30,202 nucleotides of DNA. Source: a virus. Location: IMG/VR virus record IMGVR_UViG_3300008339_007144, positions 1-30,202 of that record. One strand, written 5' to 3'. Below the pieces are notes generated by a model that was given only the letters and a program-made list of their open reading frames with translations, did no database searches and was not told where the DNA came from. Position numbers and translations under genes: made by a program. Positions 13,805 through 23,199 of this stretch are shown in pieces; the stretch's first letter is position 1; each line of letters begins with the position of its first letter.

Positions 13805-15001
13805 TCAGGTGAGGGGGCGGTTGCTGGGTCCGGTCACAGTGATTTGGGGAGTTGAGGGTTGACCTGCGAGAGGAGCGGGGCGTCCAGTCCTCGTGTTCGC
13901 CATTTGTTGGAGGGCGAGAACACCGCTCATCATGGAGGTGAGGGCGTACGGATTTCGCTCCTGATAGGATGCAAGTTGTTCGAGACCCGCCATGCGAGCC
14001 TGCAAAATGGAGAGACCGACACCCGCCGTGATCTGTGCGGCCTGCTGCCTGAGAGGTTGGACCATCGCGGCCACCTGCGTTCGCACGCGAGATGCCTCCG
14101 CCATGAGGTCTGCCCTCTGCCCCAGAAGTTGAGTTCCGACTTGGGCCTGAGTCGCCGCAGCCTGAGATTCCAGACCAGCCTGAGACTGCTGCATACCGGC
14201 GACCTGCATCCCCAGTTGGGCCTGCGTCTCATTGAAGCGAGAGTACAACTGGATGGCTGCCGAACTCGCTTCCCTCATGGTCTGCGAAAACAGCGAGGTC
14301 CTCATGTCCCGCATCTGGTCCAACGTGAGCGGATTGCCCCTCTCGTCCCTCGCCATATCCAGCATCGAGGACTGCTGACGGAACCTCTCCGTCAAACCAT
14401 CCACAATCACAGAGGCCGTGGCAGTCGAAGTGTCCGCAAAGTTGGACATCGTACGCATGGCCATCCGAACAGCACCCTGACCAGTCTGAAGTGCAGTCTG
14501 GAGATGCTCACCGAGGCCCTGCGTAATCCCTGACGAAATCCGATCAAAGGTCTCAAAGTCGATGGGCTGTCCATTCTGACCCAAAGCAAGCCTTTGAGTT
14601 TCATCAGCCGCAGCATCCAACCTCCGCACCCCACCCTCAGCAGAGTCGCGGATGGACCCAGGGATATCCCCAAGCAAGCCCTGAATGTCTCCAGTCATCT
14701 GGGCCCGTTCCCTGTTCGACTGTTCGGTGGCCAACCTCTGCTGGAGCGACTCATAGGCGAACAGATTGGATGCCTGCTCCAAGGCAGAGTCACCCGACAG
14801 CGGGCTGAAGGGCTGGTTGTTCCCAGTCACCAGTTGACCGAGATCGCTGAAGACCGCCGTTCGGTCCTGTGGATTTGAGGGGCCCACCTGCCCAGCCTGT
14901 GAGGCGGACATCGGGTTGAAGTTGTTGAGCCTCTCCAGAGTGCTGTCCGTACCCGGGCTGGTGAATCGGTTGGTCATCTGGGTTCGGGGTTGGTTCGGCA
15001 T
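13805..15001 (-). CDS. Gln/Ala-rich internal virion protein, 398 aa
   Basis: Not recognised. Residues about 80-330 are predicted helical and Gln/Ala/Arg-rich (SLQQRLATEQSNRERAQM; QAQLGMQVAGMQQSQAGLES; RTQVAAMVQPLRQQAAQI), suggesting long coiled coils; the last 35 residues are Pro/Thr-rich. A GGAGG ribosome site lies 6 bases before the ATG, and the previous gene ends 3 bases before it. Position in the internal-protein run suggests a structural or ejected role. Its C-terminal codons lie in the strongly G-rich (plus-strand) stretch just right of repeat copy 9. Confidence 0.6.
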   Translation of the reverse strand: MPNQPRTQMTNRFTSPGTDSTLERLNNFNPMSASQAGQVGPSNPQDRTAVFSDLGQLVTGNNQPFSPLSGDSALEQASNLFAYESLQQRLATEQSNRERAQMTGDIQGLLGDIPGSIRDSAEGGVRRLDAAADETQRLALGQNGQPIDFETFDRISSGITQGLGEHLQTALQTGQGAVRMAMRTMSNFADTSTATASVIVDGLTERFRQQSSMLDMARDERGNPLTLDQMRDMRTSLFSQTMREASSAAIQLYSRFNETQAQLGMQVAGMQQSQAGLESQAAATQAQVGTQLLGQRADLMAEASRVRTQVAAMVQPLRQQAAQITAGVGLSILQARMAGLEQLASYQERNPYALTSMMSGVLALQQMANTRTGRPAPLAGQPSTPQITVTGPSNRPLT

Positions 15002-15004
15002 ATT

Positions 15005-15640
15005 TTACCTCCGGGTCAGGGTCGCCCGAGCCCAATAGTCTTGAATCATGTTCGGGGTCCAATCAGAGCCATATGATAGGGCCCCGTAGTTGTTGTTTCC
15101 AGACTGCGAGAGCAGCCTCGACAAATCCCCGTAGGGCGTCGTGCCCTGATTTCCCACATTCGTCACGGGGGTCCCACCAACAGACAGTACGTTCACGGGC
15201 CCGCCGACGTTCGTGTTGAGGGTCTGTGCGGTGACCGCTCCAGAAGTTGTCGCCCTCGACAAATCCGTCAACTGCTGCCTCTGAAGCCTGATGCGGTCCC
15301 CCGTATTCCTCGCCCTCGACAAGTCCTGCAACCTCTGGTCAATGCCGGTCATGCCCATCGAGGCCATCGAGTCTGCCCACGACAAATCCGACTCCGTAAA
15401 TGGACTCTGGTTGTGGGACAGATTGGAGTTCAGTCCGGCCAACCTCGCCATCCTCGCCTCCTCAGAGGCGTTGGACCCCAGATACCCAGTATACCCAGAG
15501 GCCGAGATATTGGACTGGTTGTCCCGAGCCACCTGCTGTGCTTGAGCATCCTGCTGATTCCAGTATTCCCGGGCCGGGTTGAAGCCCGTGTCCCAAGTCA
15601 TCGGCTGGAAACCCTGAATGGAAGGGAGATTGTTGGGCAT
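15005..15640 (-). CDS. hypothetical virion-region protein with DLSRA repeats
   Basis: A 211-residue Asn/Gln/Ser-rich protein of unknown family. The short motif DLS(R/W)(A/L) occurs four times (SDLSWA, QDLSRA, TDLSRA, GDLSRL), spread irregularly over the middle and end. The start codon shares one base with the stop of the upstream 927-residue tail gene (TGATG), implying translational coupling and a related function, such as a tail-associated or scaffolding accessory protein. Confidence 0.55.
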   Translation of the reverse strand: MPNNLPSIQGFQPMTWDTGFNPAREYWNQQDAQAQQVARDNQSNISASGYTGYLGSNASEEARMARLAGLNSNLSHNQSPFTESDLSWADSMASMGMTGIDQRLQDLSRARNTGDRIRLQRQQLTDLSRATTSGAVTAQTLNTNVGGPVNVLSVGGTPVTNVGNQGTTPYGDLSRLLSQSGNNNYGALSYGSDWTPNMIQDYWARATLTRR

Positions 15641-18423
15641 CAGATACTCCTGAAACTTTGGTTGGCGGTGCCCAGAATCGAGCCCTGAGCCATCACCCCC
15701 AGCAGATTATAGTTGAGGTCCGAACAGAAAATCTCGATCGAAGGACTTACCATGAAGCCTGCGATGCTCGAACCACCCTGAATCTGAGAGGTGAGGTCCC
15801 TAAAGGAGGTCCAGTACGTCCCCTCATTGTCCTTGATGGATTGAGCAACGGTCCCATCCGTCTGGAGAGGCGTACCAAAGGACCTCGGAGCACTCTCATT
15901 ACCCCTATACACAGACGCCTTGTACCTACCTGAAACCGTTGCGGAGATACCCTGCTTGAAGTAGGCATCATCGACATCCGAGAAGCACGCCCCAATGGAA
16001 CTGATAGACTTCAACCTGAAAAAGTTGACCCCTCCAAAGTCCTGCCCATTCACCTCAATACCAACCGGATGACCAACCCACCTCATATAAACAGGGGAGA
16101 TGGAAACTGTATCCCCATTCCTGAAGTTGGTTGAGTTGGTGATGGTGATGGTCGATCCAGAAATATCCGTAATCGTACCCGTCTTACCAAAGTTGGAACC
16201 CCACGTCAAGTTGTACATGACTCCACCCAGAATAGAGTCGGATGGAGCATCTCCCCCCGTCAGGTCGAAGTTGGAGCCCGTCTGATTGGCCAACACAAAC
16301 CGGGAGTCACCACCAGCATCGAGAAGCCTGATGGCTCTCAGACCATTCAAACTGCTGTTGGTCGTTGAAGTGATGGTCTTGGAGCCCGTTGCATCCATCA
16401 CATAGATGTCCGCACAGAACGCAGCCGTGGACCTCCGACAGTTCAGGAAGAAGGCCCTCTCCGTGCAGTCTGCCTCGACGCTCGCAGCGACCAAGGGGTT
16501 CGTCGGCCACACCCCCCTATCCGAATACATGAACGGGATATCCCTCAGTTCAGTGACCCGAGAAGCATCAAGCCACAGGGTAATCATCGGATCAACGCCA
16601 CGCACCCACACAAACACCGCACCGGCATAGGGGTCGTACGTCACAAACGCAGGGTTCCCGGCCTCCAACCCACCAGCCCACAGATTCTTCACCACGTAAT
16701 CACAGGACCTCACATCATCCATATCACCATTGACATTGACGGCTTTGAGGCCCTTGGTCGTCAGGAAGTACGCAAACGAACCCACACTGGTGGCGGCCAT
16801 CCTCCCACCAATAACCCCGTACCCCTCATGGATTTCCTGAATCTTGATGTAGATGGACTCCCTGCGGATATGGTACATCCTGTCACGAGAGAACCCGATC
16901 ACATTCCCTGACACCAGCACGAACGTCTGCACCTCATTCGACGGGATGTTCGGAACATACCTACTCGTGGGCGGGAACAACTCCGGTGAGCCCTCAGTCA
17001 GCGTTGACCACCTGATCTCACCCAACGCGAGCGTGTTCTCCCCGACATCTCCGGTACCCTTGCGAATACCGCTGACCAACACACACCCCTCATAGTTGAT
17101 GGCAACACCACCCGGAGGCACCCTCGGATCAAACTCGGGCCTCTCAATGTAGGTGTCCTGAAGCACGAGGGCCTTATCATCCAGCCTGATCCAATACACA
17201 GACTGTCCAACATTCGATGCAGCAGGGGTGGTCGGATACGCCGGATCGACCGCCCACTCATCCAGATTGATGACTGCCTCCTGCGAAAGGATAGCGGACG
17301 TGAACGTACCACCGCTCCCCTCAGTCCTCGCACTCCTGAAGATGATGGCCTTATCGTACTTCGTCTTCTCGTAGGCAATCTCGATCCCGATGTACTTGTA
17401 AATGTCATCGGTAGTGGTAACTGTGGGGGTCCCGGCCTGCCACTGACTGTCAGGAGTCTCACCGCTGCCGGGAGCGAACGGATCGAAGTCAGGGGGCCTC
17501 ATCTGCCCAATCAAAGAGAGTGGGCCCTTCAACCCCGTCTTACTGCTCAGCAGTTGGTAGGCGAAAGCGTACGAGCCCGGGACAAGGACCCGACACGCTC
17601 GATCAAGGTCAGCAGCAGTATCATAATCACCGGGGATGGTCGTCCCATGCACAGTACCCGCACCCGTAAAACTTCCGGGTGACAACGTGTAAGGAGGGTG
17701 GTGAATCTGTCCACGCGAGTACGCCCCCGCGTACCCCCCCGAATACGAGGACAACTGCCCAATGTTGAGGGCGAGGTTGGGGTCGAGGAGTTCGGGCCTG
17801 TTCCCCGGTCCAGTCCTCGTGGTCGTCCCAATGCCCCCAACACACACCTCATCGTAGGCCGGGGAACCCCCCGTCTCCCTCACATAGAAGAGAATCGGGT
17901 CCCTGCCCTGCATGTAGATGTAGACCAACCTTCCGTACACCACGACATCCCAAGGCTTTGAGGCGTCAACCTCTTCAACCAACTGCCTCGAATACATGGT
18001 CGTGGTACCAGTCAGGGAGTTCCTATACTGGATGTGGATCGAGGCGACACCATCGTAACCACCCAACACCCTGTACACAAACCCATATCCAAACCCACCG
18101 TCACCGATCCGGAAACAGACGGACCTAAACTCATCAATGGTCCACGACGTACCCGGATCACCAGCCATCCACGGATGGGTCGGAGAGGTTGGAGCAGCCC
18201 CGTTGTATGTCCACGGGTTGTTCTCCTCCTCTTCCGGCTGAAGAGAGGCAACCTTCAAGAAGCCGGGGAAGGGCCTGAGCCCACCATCAAGCCGCCCGTC
18301 AACCCCCACCAGTTCAGAGGCCATCCCCTTCTCCGTGGAGACACGGTTGGCCCTCCGATCCTCCGTCACCTGAAGGAGGGGGTACATCCACGTCACACTC
18401 TGCGTTTCGGTTTCCTTCGGCAT
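15640..18423 (-). CDS. large tail protein (tail-tube/stabilisation type)
   Basis: A 927-residue protein and the largest uninterrupted tail gene. Near the N-terminus GVDGRLDGGLRPFPGF (about 39-54) is like the start of tail tubular B/stabilisation proteins of podoviruses; the rest is beta-rich with many Gly, Tyr and Thr (SVYWIRLDDKALVLQDTY; VFVWVRGVDPMITLWLDAS). T7 gp12-like proteins form the tail nozzle and are similar in size. The start is taken at ATG 18423, which has GGAGG 6 bases upstream; an in-frame TTG at 18438 would place the ribosome site inside the gene. It follows the adaptor-like gene cluster and precedes internal proteins, the usual podovirus order. Confidence 0.55.
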   Translation of the reverse strand: MPKETETQSVTWMYPLLQVTEDRRANRVSTEKGMASELVGVDGRLDGGLRPFPGFLKVASLQPEEEENNPWTYNGAAPTSPTHPWMAGDPGTSWTIDEFRSVCFRIGDGGFGYGFVYRVLGGYDGVASIHIQYRNSLTGTTTMYSRQLVEEVDASKPWDVVVYGRLVYIYMQGRDPILFYVRETGGSPAYDEVCVGGIGTTTRTGPGNRPELLDPNLALNIGQLSSYSGGYAGAYSRGQIHHPPYTLSPGSFTGAGTVHGTTIPGDYDTAADLDRACRVLVPGSYAFAYQLLSSKTGLKGPLSLIGQMRPPDFDPFAPGSGETPDSQWQAGTPTVTTTDDIYKYIGIEIAYEKTKYDKAIIFRSARTEGSGGTFTSAILSQEAVINLDEWAVDPAYPTTPAASNVGQSVYWIRLDDKALVLQDTYIERPEFDPRVPPGGVAINYEGCVLVSGIRKGTGDVGENTLALGEIRWSTLTEGSPELFPPTSRYVPNIPSNEVQTFVLVSGNVIGFSRDRMYHIRRESIYIKIQEIHEGYGVIGGRMAATSVGSFAYFLTTKGLKAVNVNGDMDDVRSCDYVVKNLWAGGLEAGNPAFVTYDPYAGAVFVWVRGVDPMITLWLDASRVTELRDIPFMYSDRGVWPTNPLVAASVEADCTERAFFLNCRRSTAAFCADIYVMDATGSKTITSTTNSSLNGLRAIRLLDAGGDSRFVLANQTGSNFDLTGGDAPSDSILGGVMYNLTWGSNFGKTGTITDISGSTITITNSTNFRNGDTVSISPVYMRWVGHPVGIEVNGQDFGGVNFFRLKSISSIGACFSDVDDAYFKQGISATVSGRYKASVYRGNESAPRSFGTPLQTDGTVAQSIKDNEGTYWTSFRDLTSQIQGGSSIAGFMVSPSIEIFCSDLNYNLLGVMAQGSILGTANQSFRSI

Positions 18424-18434
18424 CGTACCCTCCT

Positions 18435-19211
18435 TCAAGCCTCAATGTGATTGGAGAACCCCGGCATGGCCCTCGGACACTCAAGATACTCATACCCGAG
18501 TTTGTGGTCCAACCTCGCCAAGGCCGTATCACCACACCCACACTCCCCACAATAATAGTTCCCCGGCTCCTTCTGGGATTCCTTCCGGGCAGGACACGCA
18601 CCAGTAACCCCATCCCCATGACAGGACGCCATCCGCCTGTCGTACATCTCCTTGGACACCCCTCTCCCGGATGTGAGGGATTTGCCGAGAGAGGTGGCTT
18701 TGGACCAAGTGGAACGGACAAGGGACCAGCGGGTTGAGGGTGATTTGGCCATCCACTGTTCACGTGGGGTTAGGGAGGCGAGCCTCCGATACACCTCGTC
18801 GCTGCATGAGAAGGCTTCGGCTGCGGCCTTCAAGAGGGGCAACGGGAAGGAGGGAGCCATCTCGATCAAGGAGGTCTTGGCCTCTTCCTTCGTGAGGTGG
18901 CGGCCCATCACCGTGAGGGCCACAACGGGCGGAAGACTTTTGAGGTCACGCTTTGCACTTTCGACGGCGTTCTTGACGACCTGCTGACGGAGTTGATGGG
19001 CTTCCTCGGTGGAGGGGTTTTTGGCCCAGCAGGCATCGCAGACCACAAGAGGGACACGTACGAAAGTGCCGAACTCCACGTCCACGAACCCACAGGAGGG
19101 GTTGCCGGGGGTGTATCGTCGGGCAGGACACTCCTGCATCCGAGTCAACTCCCGAACGTCAACCTTACTCGCAGAAGCAGCAACCGGATTGGATGATTTG
19201 GGTGTATCCAT
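18435..19211 (-). CDS. Cys-containing, zinc-ribbon-like protein of unknown function
   Basis: A 258-residue protein. There are two Cys-rich parts: N-terminal CPARRYTPGNPSC...CDACW (about residues 28-61) and C-terminal CHGDGVTGACPARK...YYCGECGCG...CPRAMPGF (about 198-252), with a helical middle. The Cys spacing suggests metal binding, but I cannot assign a family. The start overlaps the Cys-rich upstream gene by 47 bases. A repeat copy at 18656-18672 encodes S-G-R-G-V just before the C-terminal Cys part, and base composition flips there within the gene. Role unknown; it lies between adaptor-type and tail genes. Confidence 0.55.
   Translation of the reverse strand: MDTPKSSNPVAASASKVDVRELTRMQECPARRYTPGNPSCGFVDVEFGTFVRVPLVVCDACWAKNPSTEEAHQLRQQVVKNAVESAKRDLKSLPPVVALTVMGRHLTKEEAKTSLIEMAPSFPLPLLKAAAEAFSCSDEVYRRLASLTPREQWMAKSPSTRWSLVRSTWSKATSLGKSLTSGRGVSKEMYDRRMASCHGDGVTGACPARKESQKEPGNYYCGECGCGDTALARLDHKLGYEYLECPRAMPGFSNHIEA
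18656..18672 (+). repeat. dispersed repeat copy 10 (GGAT form)
   Basis: ACACCCCTCTCCCGGAT, exact. It lies inside a single gene, at the junction of two apparent domains. Counts are G22/C49 for 18541-18660 and G48/C23 for 18673-18792: a near mirror-image switch within one reading frame. Confidence 0.95.
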
Positions 19212-19977
19212 TTGAGCAGCAACAGACCGTCACTTGGTAGGGGCAGGCCACAAACGCAGAACCACAACAATCTCCGCAGGTCACAATGGCCTCACTACAC
19301 TCATCGAACCAGCACCCACACGCTTGTGCATTGACGGCTGCACAGAGACCGGGGCACTGAGAGCAGGCACCTCCAGCCGTGGCAGGCGGAATCGGGCCCG
19401 ACATCGTTGAGAGCATGTTGAGGGCTTGGTACCAGTACGCGGTATTGTAGTATGAGGGGTCGTCAGGGGGAATCTCAGGACCGGGATTCTCATTGAACTT
19501 CGAGAACCCAGCCACACAACTTTCCACCTGAGTAGGGGTACAGCCGGTCCCACCACCCCCTCCAGTCCAGCCCGGAATCTCCGGGGGAGGAGGAGGGTCG
19601 ATTGTGCCGGGAGTGCCGTCCGGTCCCGTCGTCCTCCCAGAAGGAGGAGGAGGCACAGGAGGAGGAGCGGAGGTGGTGGGGCTTGACGGGATCAACTCAG
19701 AAACGCCGTCCTGTGCCGATGGGGCGGCGAGGGGGGCCCTTCCGGGCGGATTGATGGCGTTCACGATCGAGCCGATCGGTTCGATGCCCTCGTAGACACC
19801 GGCCCTCGTCCTCTGAACAAGGTGGGGTGTTACCACGGGAACAATGCCCTCACGGGCCCGCTCCTGAAAGAGGCGGTCGCGTAGCCTCTGATACTTCTCG
19901 TCGGACCACCCGGGGGTGAACCCTTCGAGGAAGCGGGCCATCGTCGCCCTTCCGTTGCCGGACGTGTCAAATGGCAT
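19165..19977 (-). CDS. Cys-rich protein with poly-Pro linker
   Basis: A 270-residue protein. Residues 1-60 are helical and charged, about 85-150 are Pro/Gly-rich (PPPVPPPPSG, PPPPPEIPGW), and the C-terminal ~130 residues hold 18 Cys, 16 of them in the last ~70 residues (patterns CSQCPGLC, CGDCC, CCCSNG, CCFCE). This resembles a disulphide-knotted or multi-metal domain; no family is recognised. There is no signal peptide. It overlaps the adaptor-like gene by 11 bases at its start and the next gene by 47 bases at its end. Given its neighbours it may be a virion protein, but the reducing cytoplasm makes so many cysteines unusual for a phage structural protein. Confidence 0.6.
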   Translation of the reverse strand: MPFDTSGNGRATMARFLEGFTPGWSDEKYQRLRDRLFQERAREGIVPVVTPHLVQRTRAGVYEGIEPIGSIVNAINPPGRAPLAAPSAQDGVSELIPSSPTTSAPPPVPPPPSGRTTGPDGTPGTIDPPPPPEIPGWTGGGGGTGCTPTQVESCVAGFSKFNENPGPEIPPDDPSYYNTAYWYQALNMLSTMSGPIPPATAGGACSQCPGLCAAVNAQACGCWFDECSEAIVTCGDCCGSAFVACPYQVTVCCCSNGYTQIIQSGCCFCE

Positions 19978-20881
19978 AGTTCCCGTCCCTCGGAGTTACC
20001 CACTGTGAGAACGGATTGTCAACGGTGTGCCTCTCGAAGCCACCGGGCCTCTTGTTGTTGAGGTTCGCAAGTTGATCACCGATGGTCTTGATGGCCGAGC
20101 GATAGTTCAACTGGAGTCCCTGCAACTGTGTACCCGGGGTCCTCCGAATGGTGGCAAGGCGGATCGCCGATGCCAAAGCGATGGCGTCCCACAAAGCCTG
20201 TGACTGCCCCATCGGAACCACCTCAACCTTGTGGGTACCGCTCGGGGTCGGATCGAAGTTCCTCCTCAAGGTGAACGTCCTCGTCGTGAAATCGTACGCG
20301 GAGATCACCCGCTCTTGGATTTCAGCGGAAGACGTGTTCGGAATCAGCCTGAGCATGTGACCAACGTACGCCGACTTCCTCCGATCCAATGCCCCGAGCG
20401 TCGGAGTCGCCGGAACAACCACGGTCGAGGCCGTCGTACTCGTCACATCTCCATAGAAGGGCATCGCATCCCCATTATTGATGTACCAGAGCGTGAAGGT
20501 CCCACCAGAGGAGGGTGCGGGTCTCACGGCCAGCACGTTCCCTTCGACGGTCCACCCCGGCCCAAACGGATGCGTCTCCCCGCGAGGGGTCCACTCCGTC
20601 GTCACAGTGCCGTTGGCATCCGTAATGCCCAACCTCACAACCTCACCCACACAGGGCGGCAGGTCATAGAACTCCTGATTGGCCACAATGTTGATAGACA
20701 CCCGGTTGTACACCGGATTGTCCAAAAAGAGGCTCAGCCGTCCCTGCACATCAACCATCGCCGGTGTGATGATGTGACGGATGATCCAGTCCGCAGTATA
20801 CTTCGCGTCCGTGTCGGGATCGTCCGTGTAGGCCCGCACCCTCTCCAGAATCGTGTACAACATTGAACCACTGGAGTGCAT
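19967..20881 (-). CDS. head-tail adaptor / tail-tubular-A-like protein
   Basis: A 304-residue protein. The N-terminal helix (LYTILERVRAYTDDPD) is followed by a long mixed segment with VNRVSINIVANQEFYDLP-type strands and charged helices (ALWDAIALASAIRLATIRR) near the C-terminus. The N-terminal helices, then an xxFYDLPP strand and beta domain, resemble phage adaptor or tubular-A proteins that sit under the portal; assignment rests on this pattern and on gene order between capsid and large tail protein. The ATG at 20881 has GGGG just upstream; a second ATG at 20863 is possible. Confidence 0.5.
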   Translation of the reverse strand: MHSSGSMLYTILERVRAYTDDPDTDAKYTADWIIRHIITPAMVDVQGRLSLFLDNPVYNRVSINIVANQEFYDLPPCVGEVVRLGITDANGTVTTEWTPRGETHPFGPGWTVEGNVLAVRPAPSSGGTFTLWYINNGDAMPFYGDVTSTTASTVVVPATPTLGALDRRKSAYVGHMLRLIPNTSSAEIQERVISAYDFTTRTFTLRRNFDPTPSGTHKVEVVPMGQSQALWDAIALASAIRLATIRRTPGTQLQGLQLNYRSAIKTIGDQLANLNNKRPGGFERHTVDNPFSQWVTPRDGNYAI

Positions 20882-20890
20882 ACATTCCCC

Positions 20891-21466
20891 TTACGGAAGG
20901 ATCAGTTTCGGAACCGAAATCACACGCCCAGCCGCCCTACTCAGAAGGTCCCTCGCGGTATCCCTCACGCGATCCCTGTCCGTGAACGACTCCACCTTCA
21001 TGGATGACAGCGTGAGGTTCACGTCGTCCTGCGTCCAACCAGTCTGCTTCCTGAGCCACTTCCCGAGCCTCTTCTTCTCGTCCTGAATACCCCTCAGCAG
21101 ACTCTCCCTGAGCCTCCTCCGCTCTACGATCTTGCGGATTCTCCGACTGGCGGTCGTCCGCATATTCCTGAAGAGGTTGCCCATGAGGTCCGGGTTCGGT
21201 CCAAACCCCTCATCTGGATTCCCCTCAAAGACCTCGACCTCGTGCATCAGTCCCGGCTCCCCACACCTCCGAGGCTTCCTGATCCACTGGGCAAGGACCC
21301 AGTTTCCAGTTCTCGCGTGCCTATAGGTAAACACGTCTTTCCGATTACCCATCCTCGAAACAACCCCAGCCAACCTCGTGTTCCGAATCTGGTGGATTCG
21401 AGGGTGGAAAGTGGTTCCGTTCGCAGAAAGGTAGGAGTCCGTCACAGGATCATAAGTGGTTCTCAT
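20891..21466 (-). CDS. small basic protein downstream of capsid gene
   Basis: A 191-residue, Arg-rich protein, not recognised. Residues 85-160 contain dense basic helices (ASRRIRKIVERRRLRESLLRG, KKRLGKWLRKQTGW). The ATG at 21466 is chosen because GGAG lies about 10 bases upstream; a longer frame reaching 21565 would begin inside the terminator hairpin. It is the first gene after the capsid-gene terminator, 9 bases before the adaptor-like gene. Basic character suggests contact with DNA or with the acidic capsid, as in head-completion proteins, but this is an inference. Confidence 0.55.
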   Translation of the reverse strand: MRTTYDPVTDSYLSANGTTFHPRIHQIRNTRLAGVVSRMGNRKDVFTYRHARTGNWVLAQWIRKPRRCGEPGLMHEVEVFEGNPDEGFGPNPDLMGNLFRNMRTTASRRIRKIVERRRLRESLLRGIQDEKKRLGKWLRKQTGWTQDDVNLTLSSMKVESFTDRDRVRDTARDLLSRAAGRVISVPKLILP

Positions 21467-21532
21467 GGTTGATGTTCTCCGGGTTCCCCCTCTACGCCCC
21501 ACAATCATAGGCGGATCACTGAAAATGAAAAT

Positions 21533-21558
21533 GGGGGACCCCCGCAAAGAGGTCCCCC
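21533..21558 (-). terminator. intrinsic terminator downstream of the capsid gene
   Basis: On the minus strand GGGGGACC (21558-21551) pairs with GGTCCCCC (21540-21533) across a 10-base loop, followed by the T-rich tract ATTTTCATTTT. It stands 43 bases after the capsid stop (21601). A terminator after the capsid gene is typical of T7-like phages and lets capsid mRNA be made in excess over tail genes. The rest of the 134-base gap up to 21600 shows no other feature. Confidence 0.85.
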
Positions 21559-21600
21559 ACACCACTCAGAGGCCCGCCCGAGCCTCACCCAGAAGATCAA

Positions 21601-23199
21601 TCAGGCCACGTAACTGCCGCTCACAGCGGTGTCACCGTAGGTCCTGTCCTCAGTGCAACCAGTCAGCAGGAGACCCGCAGGCTGCTCGGCCATGACCTGC
21701 ATACACAGGACACCGGGCATCTGCGAAGCCTCAGTGAGGCGACCGCTCGCATCCGTGATCGGGAGACGGTTGCTGCCGTGGCCCGCCAGAATGTTCGCCA
21801 CAAACTTGAAGGGAGCGAACGCCGGGACCTGACCGAGGCTCTGGGCCCCAGCCGGATCAGGCGGAACGATCCTCTTCCAGTTCTGGCCACCCTTCTTGTG
21901 GCCCAGCACAACACCACTCTCAATGAATAGGGAGGTGTAGCCGGTGTAAGACCGACCGTCATACTTGATCTGGAAGCCTTCCTCAGAACCCTCATTGTTG
22001 AGGCTCGACAGACGGTTGGTCCGATCAATCTGATACTGACCGATCTTCTGAGCCTCATAGGCCAGCCAGACACCATCAGACGCCACGAGGAAGTCGATGC
22101 TCTGACCGTACTTGTCCTTGGCCCTGTGGAACGCACGGAGGTTCCTGCGAAGCACCTGCTCCGTCAAAACCCCGTTGATGTTCTTCAGATAGGACCGATG
22201 CTCAGGGTACTTCACCACGTCGATCTTGCCGTCCTCAGCACCCTCGGGACCACCACCCACAGCCTCATCACCCAGCAGATACCGCAGCGAGGCAGAGTCC
22301 GCCGAGTTCGTCGAGAACTTCATGTAGGAGCGGTACCCAGCGATACCACGGAAACCACTGGTGGCCTTGCTGTTCGCATAGACCACGATGTCACCGTTGG
22401 TCACACCAGAGAGGGCCGCCTCCGAAACCAGCACAACGAACGGACCATTCGCATCACCGATCTCATCGACCAGTTCAACGTACGTCCGAATCCTCGTACC
22501 GGAAGCCTCATTCCTGCGGGTAGCACCCGTGCTGTCATACACGTCCACCCTCTCACCAAGAATGAAACGCTCAACAGCCTTGTTCGTCGGGTAGAACTTC
22601 GTCCGATACACGGTACCACCCGAACGACCAGTACCAGTCGAGGTCGCCACATTGGAGATGGCGGCCAGCCTATACGAGTCATTCTGGCTGGTATAGAAGG
22701 CGTTGGTCAGGCGATGCACAATATTCCGTGCAAAGCCCTCCATCCTCGGAGCCGTAATCTCCGTGAGCACCGAGGACGTAGCCTCAGCCCGGAGTTCGGC
22801 CATCGACACGGGCATGTTGGTATTCATGCTCCGCATCGGAATCGTCAACCTTACGGGGATCGGGCTCACCGCCTCGGTCGCATCCGGGAACGTCCTTGCG
22901 TAGTTCCTGCGGATCATGCGATCACCAAGGTCCGTGACGTTATCGTCACCGAACAGCCCAAAGTCGTTCTGGCTGGGGCCCCAACCCGGCTCGATCACAC
23001 CACCGAACATGTGGTTGAAAATCTTGTGGATCAGGTAGCCACGACCCAGTTGGTCCGACGGAACAACACCCTGACTGGAGGCGATCATGTCCCTCCAGAA
23101 GGGGTCGATCTGCGGCATGAAGGTCGTGATGTTGGTGTTCAGGACTTCCTGAATCGCCGTACGGTTGGTGTCAAAGACGGAGCCAATGGTTGCAGTCAT
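21601..23199 (-). CDS. major capsid protein
   Basis: A 532-residue protein. It is placed directly after a scaffold-like gene and directly before an intrinsic terminator, with its own promoter and structured leader, as expected for the most abundant virion protein. The sequence is mixed alpha/beta with few low-complexity parts (MIRRNYARTFPDATEAVSPI; VRLTIPMRSMNTNMPVSMAE, a likely spine helix or E-loop region; NIVHRLTNAFYTSQNDSYRL). I do not recognise a specific family, but size and context fit an HK97-fold coat protein. AAGGAA lies 6 bases before the ATG. Confidence 0.75.
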   Translation of the reverse strand: MTATIGSVFDTNRTAIQEVLNTNITTFMPQIDPFWRDMIASSQGVVPSDQLGRGYLIHKIFNHMFGGVIEPGWGPSQNDFGLFGDDNVTDLGDRMIRRNYARTFPDATEAVSPIPVRLTIPMRSMNTNMPVSMAELRAEATSSVLTEITAPRMEGFARNIVHRLTNAFYTSQNDSYRLAAISNVATSTGTGRSGGTVYRTKFYPTNKAVERFILGERVDVYDSTGATRRNEASGTRIRTYVELVDEIGDANGPFVVLVSEAALSGVTNGDIVVYANSKATSGFRGIAGYRSYMKFSTNSADSASLRYLLGDEAVGGGPEGAEDGKIDVVKYPEHRSYLKNINGVLTEQVLRRNLRAFHRAKDKYGQSIDFLVASDGVWLAYEAQKIGQYQIDRTNRLSSLNNEGSEEGFQIKYDGRSYTGYTSLFIESGVVLGHKKGGQNWKRIVPPDPAGAQSLGQVPAFAPFKFVANILAGHGSNRLPITDASGRLTEASQMPGVLCMQVMAEQPAGLLLTGCTEDRTYGDTAVSGSYVA

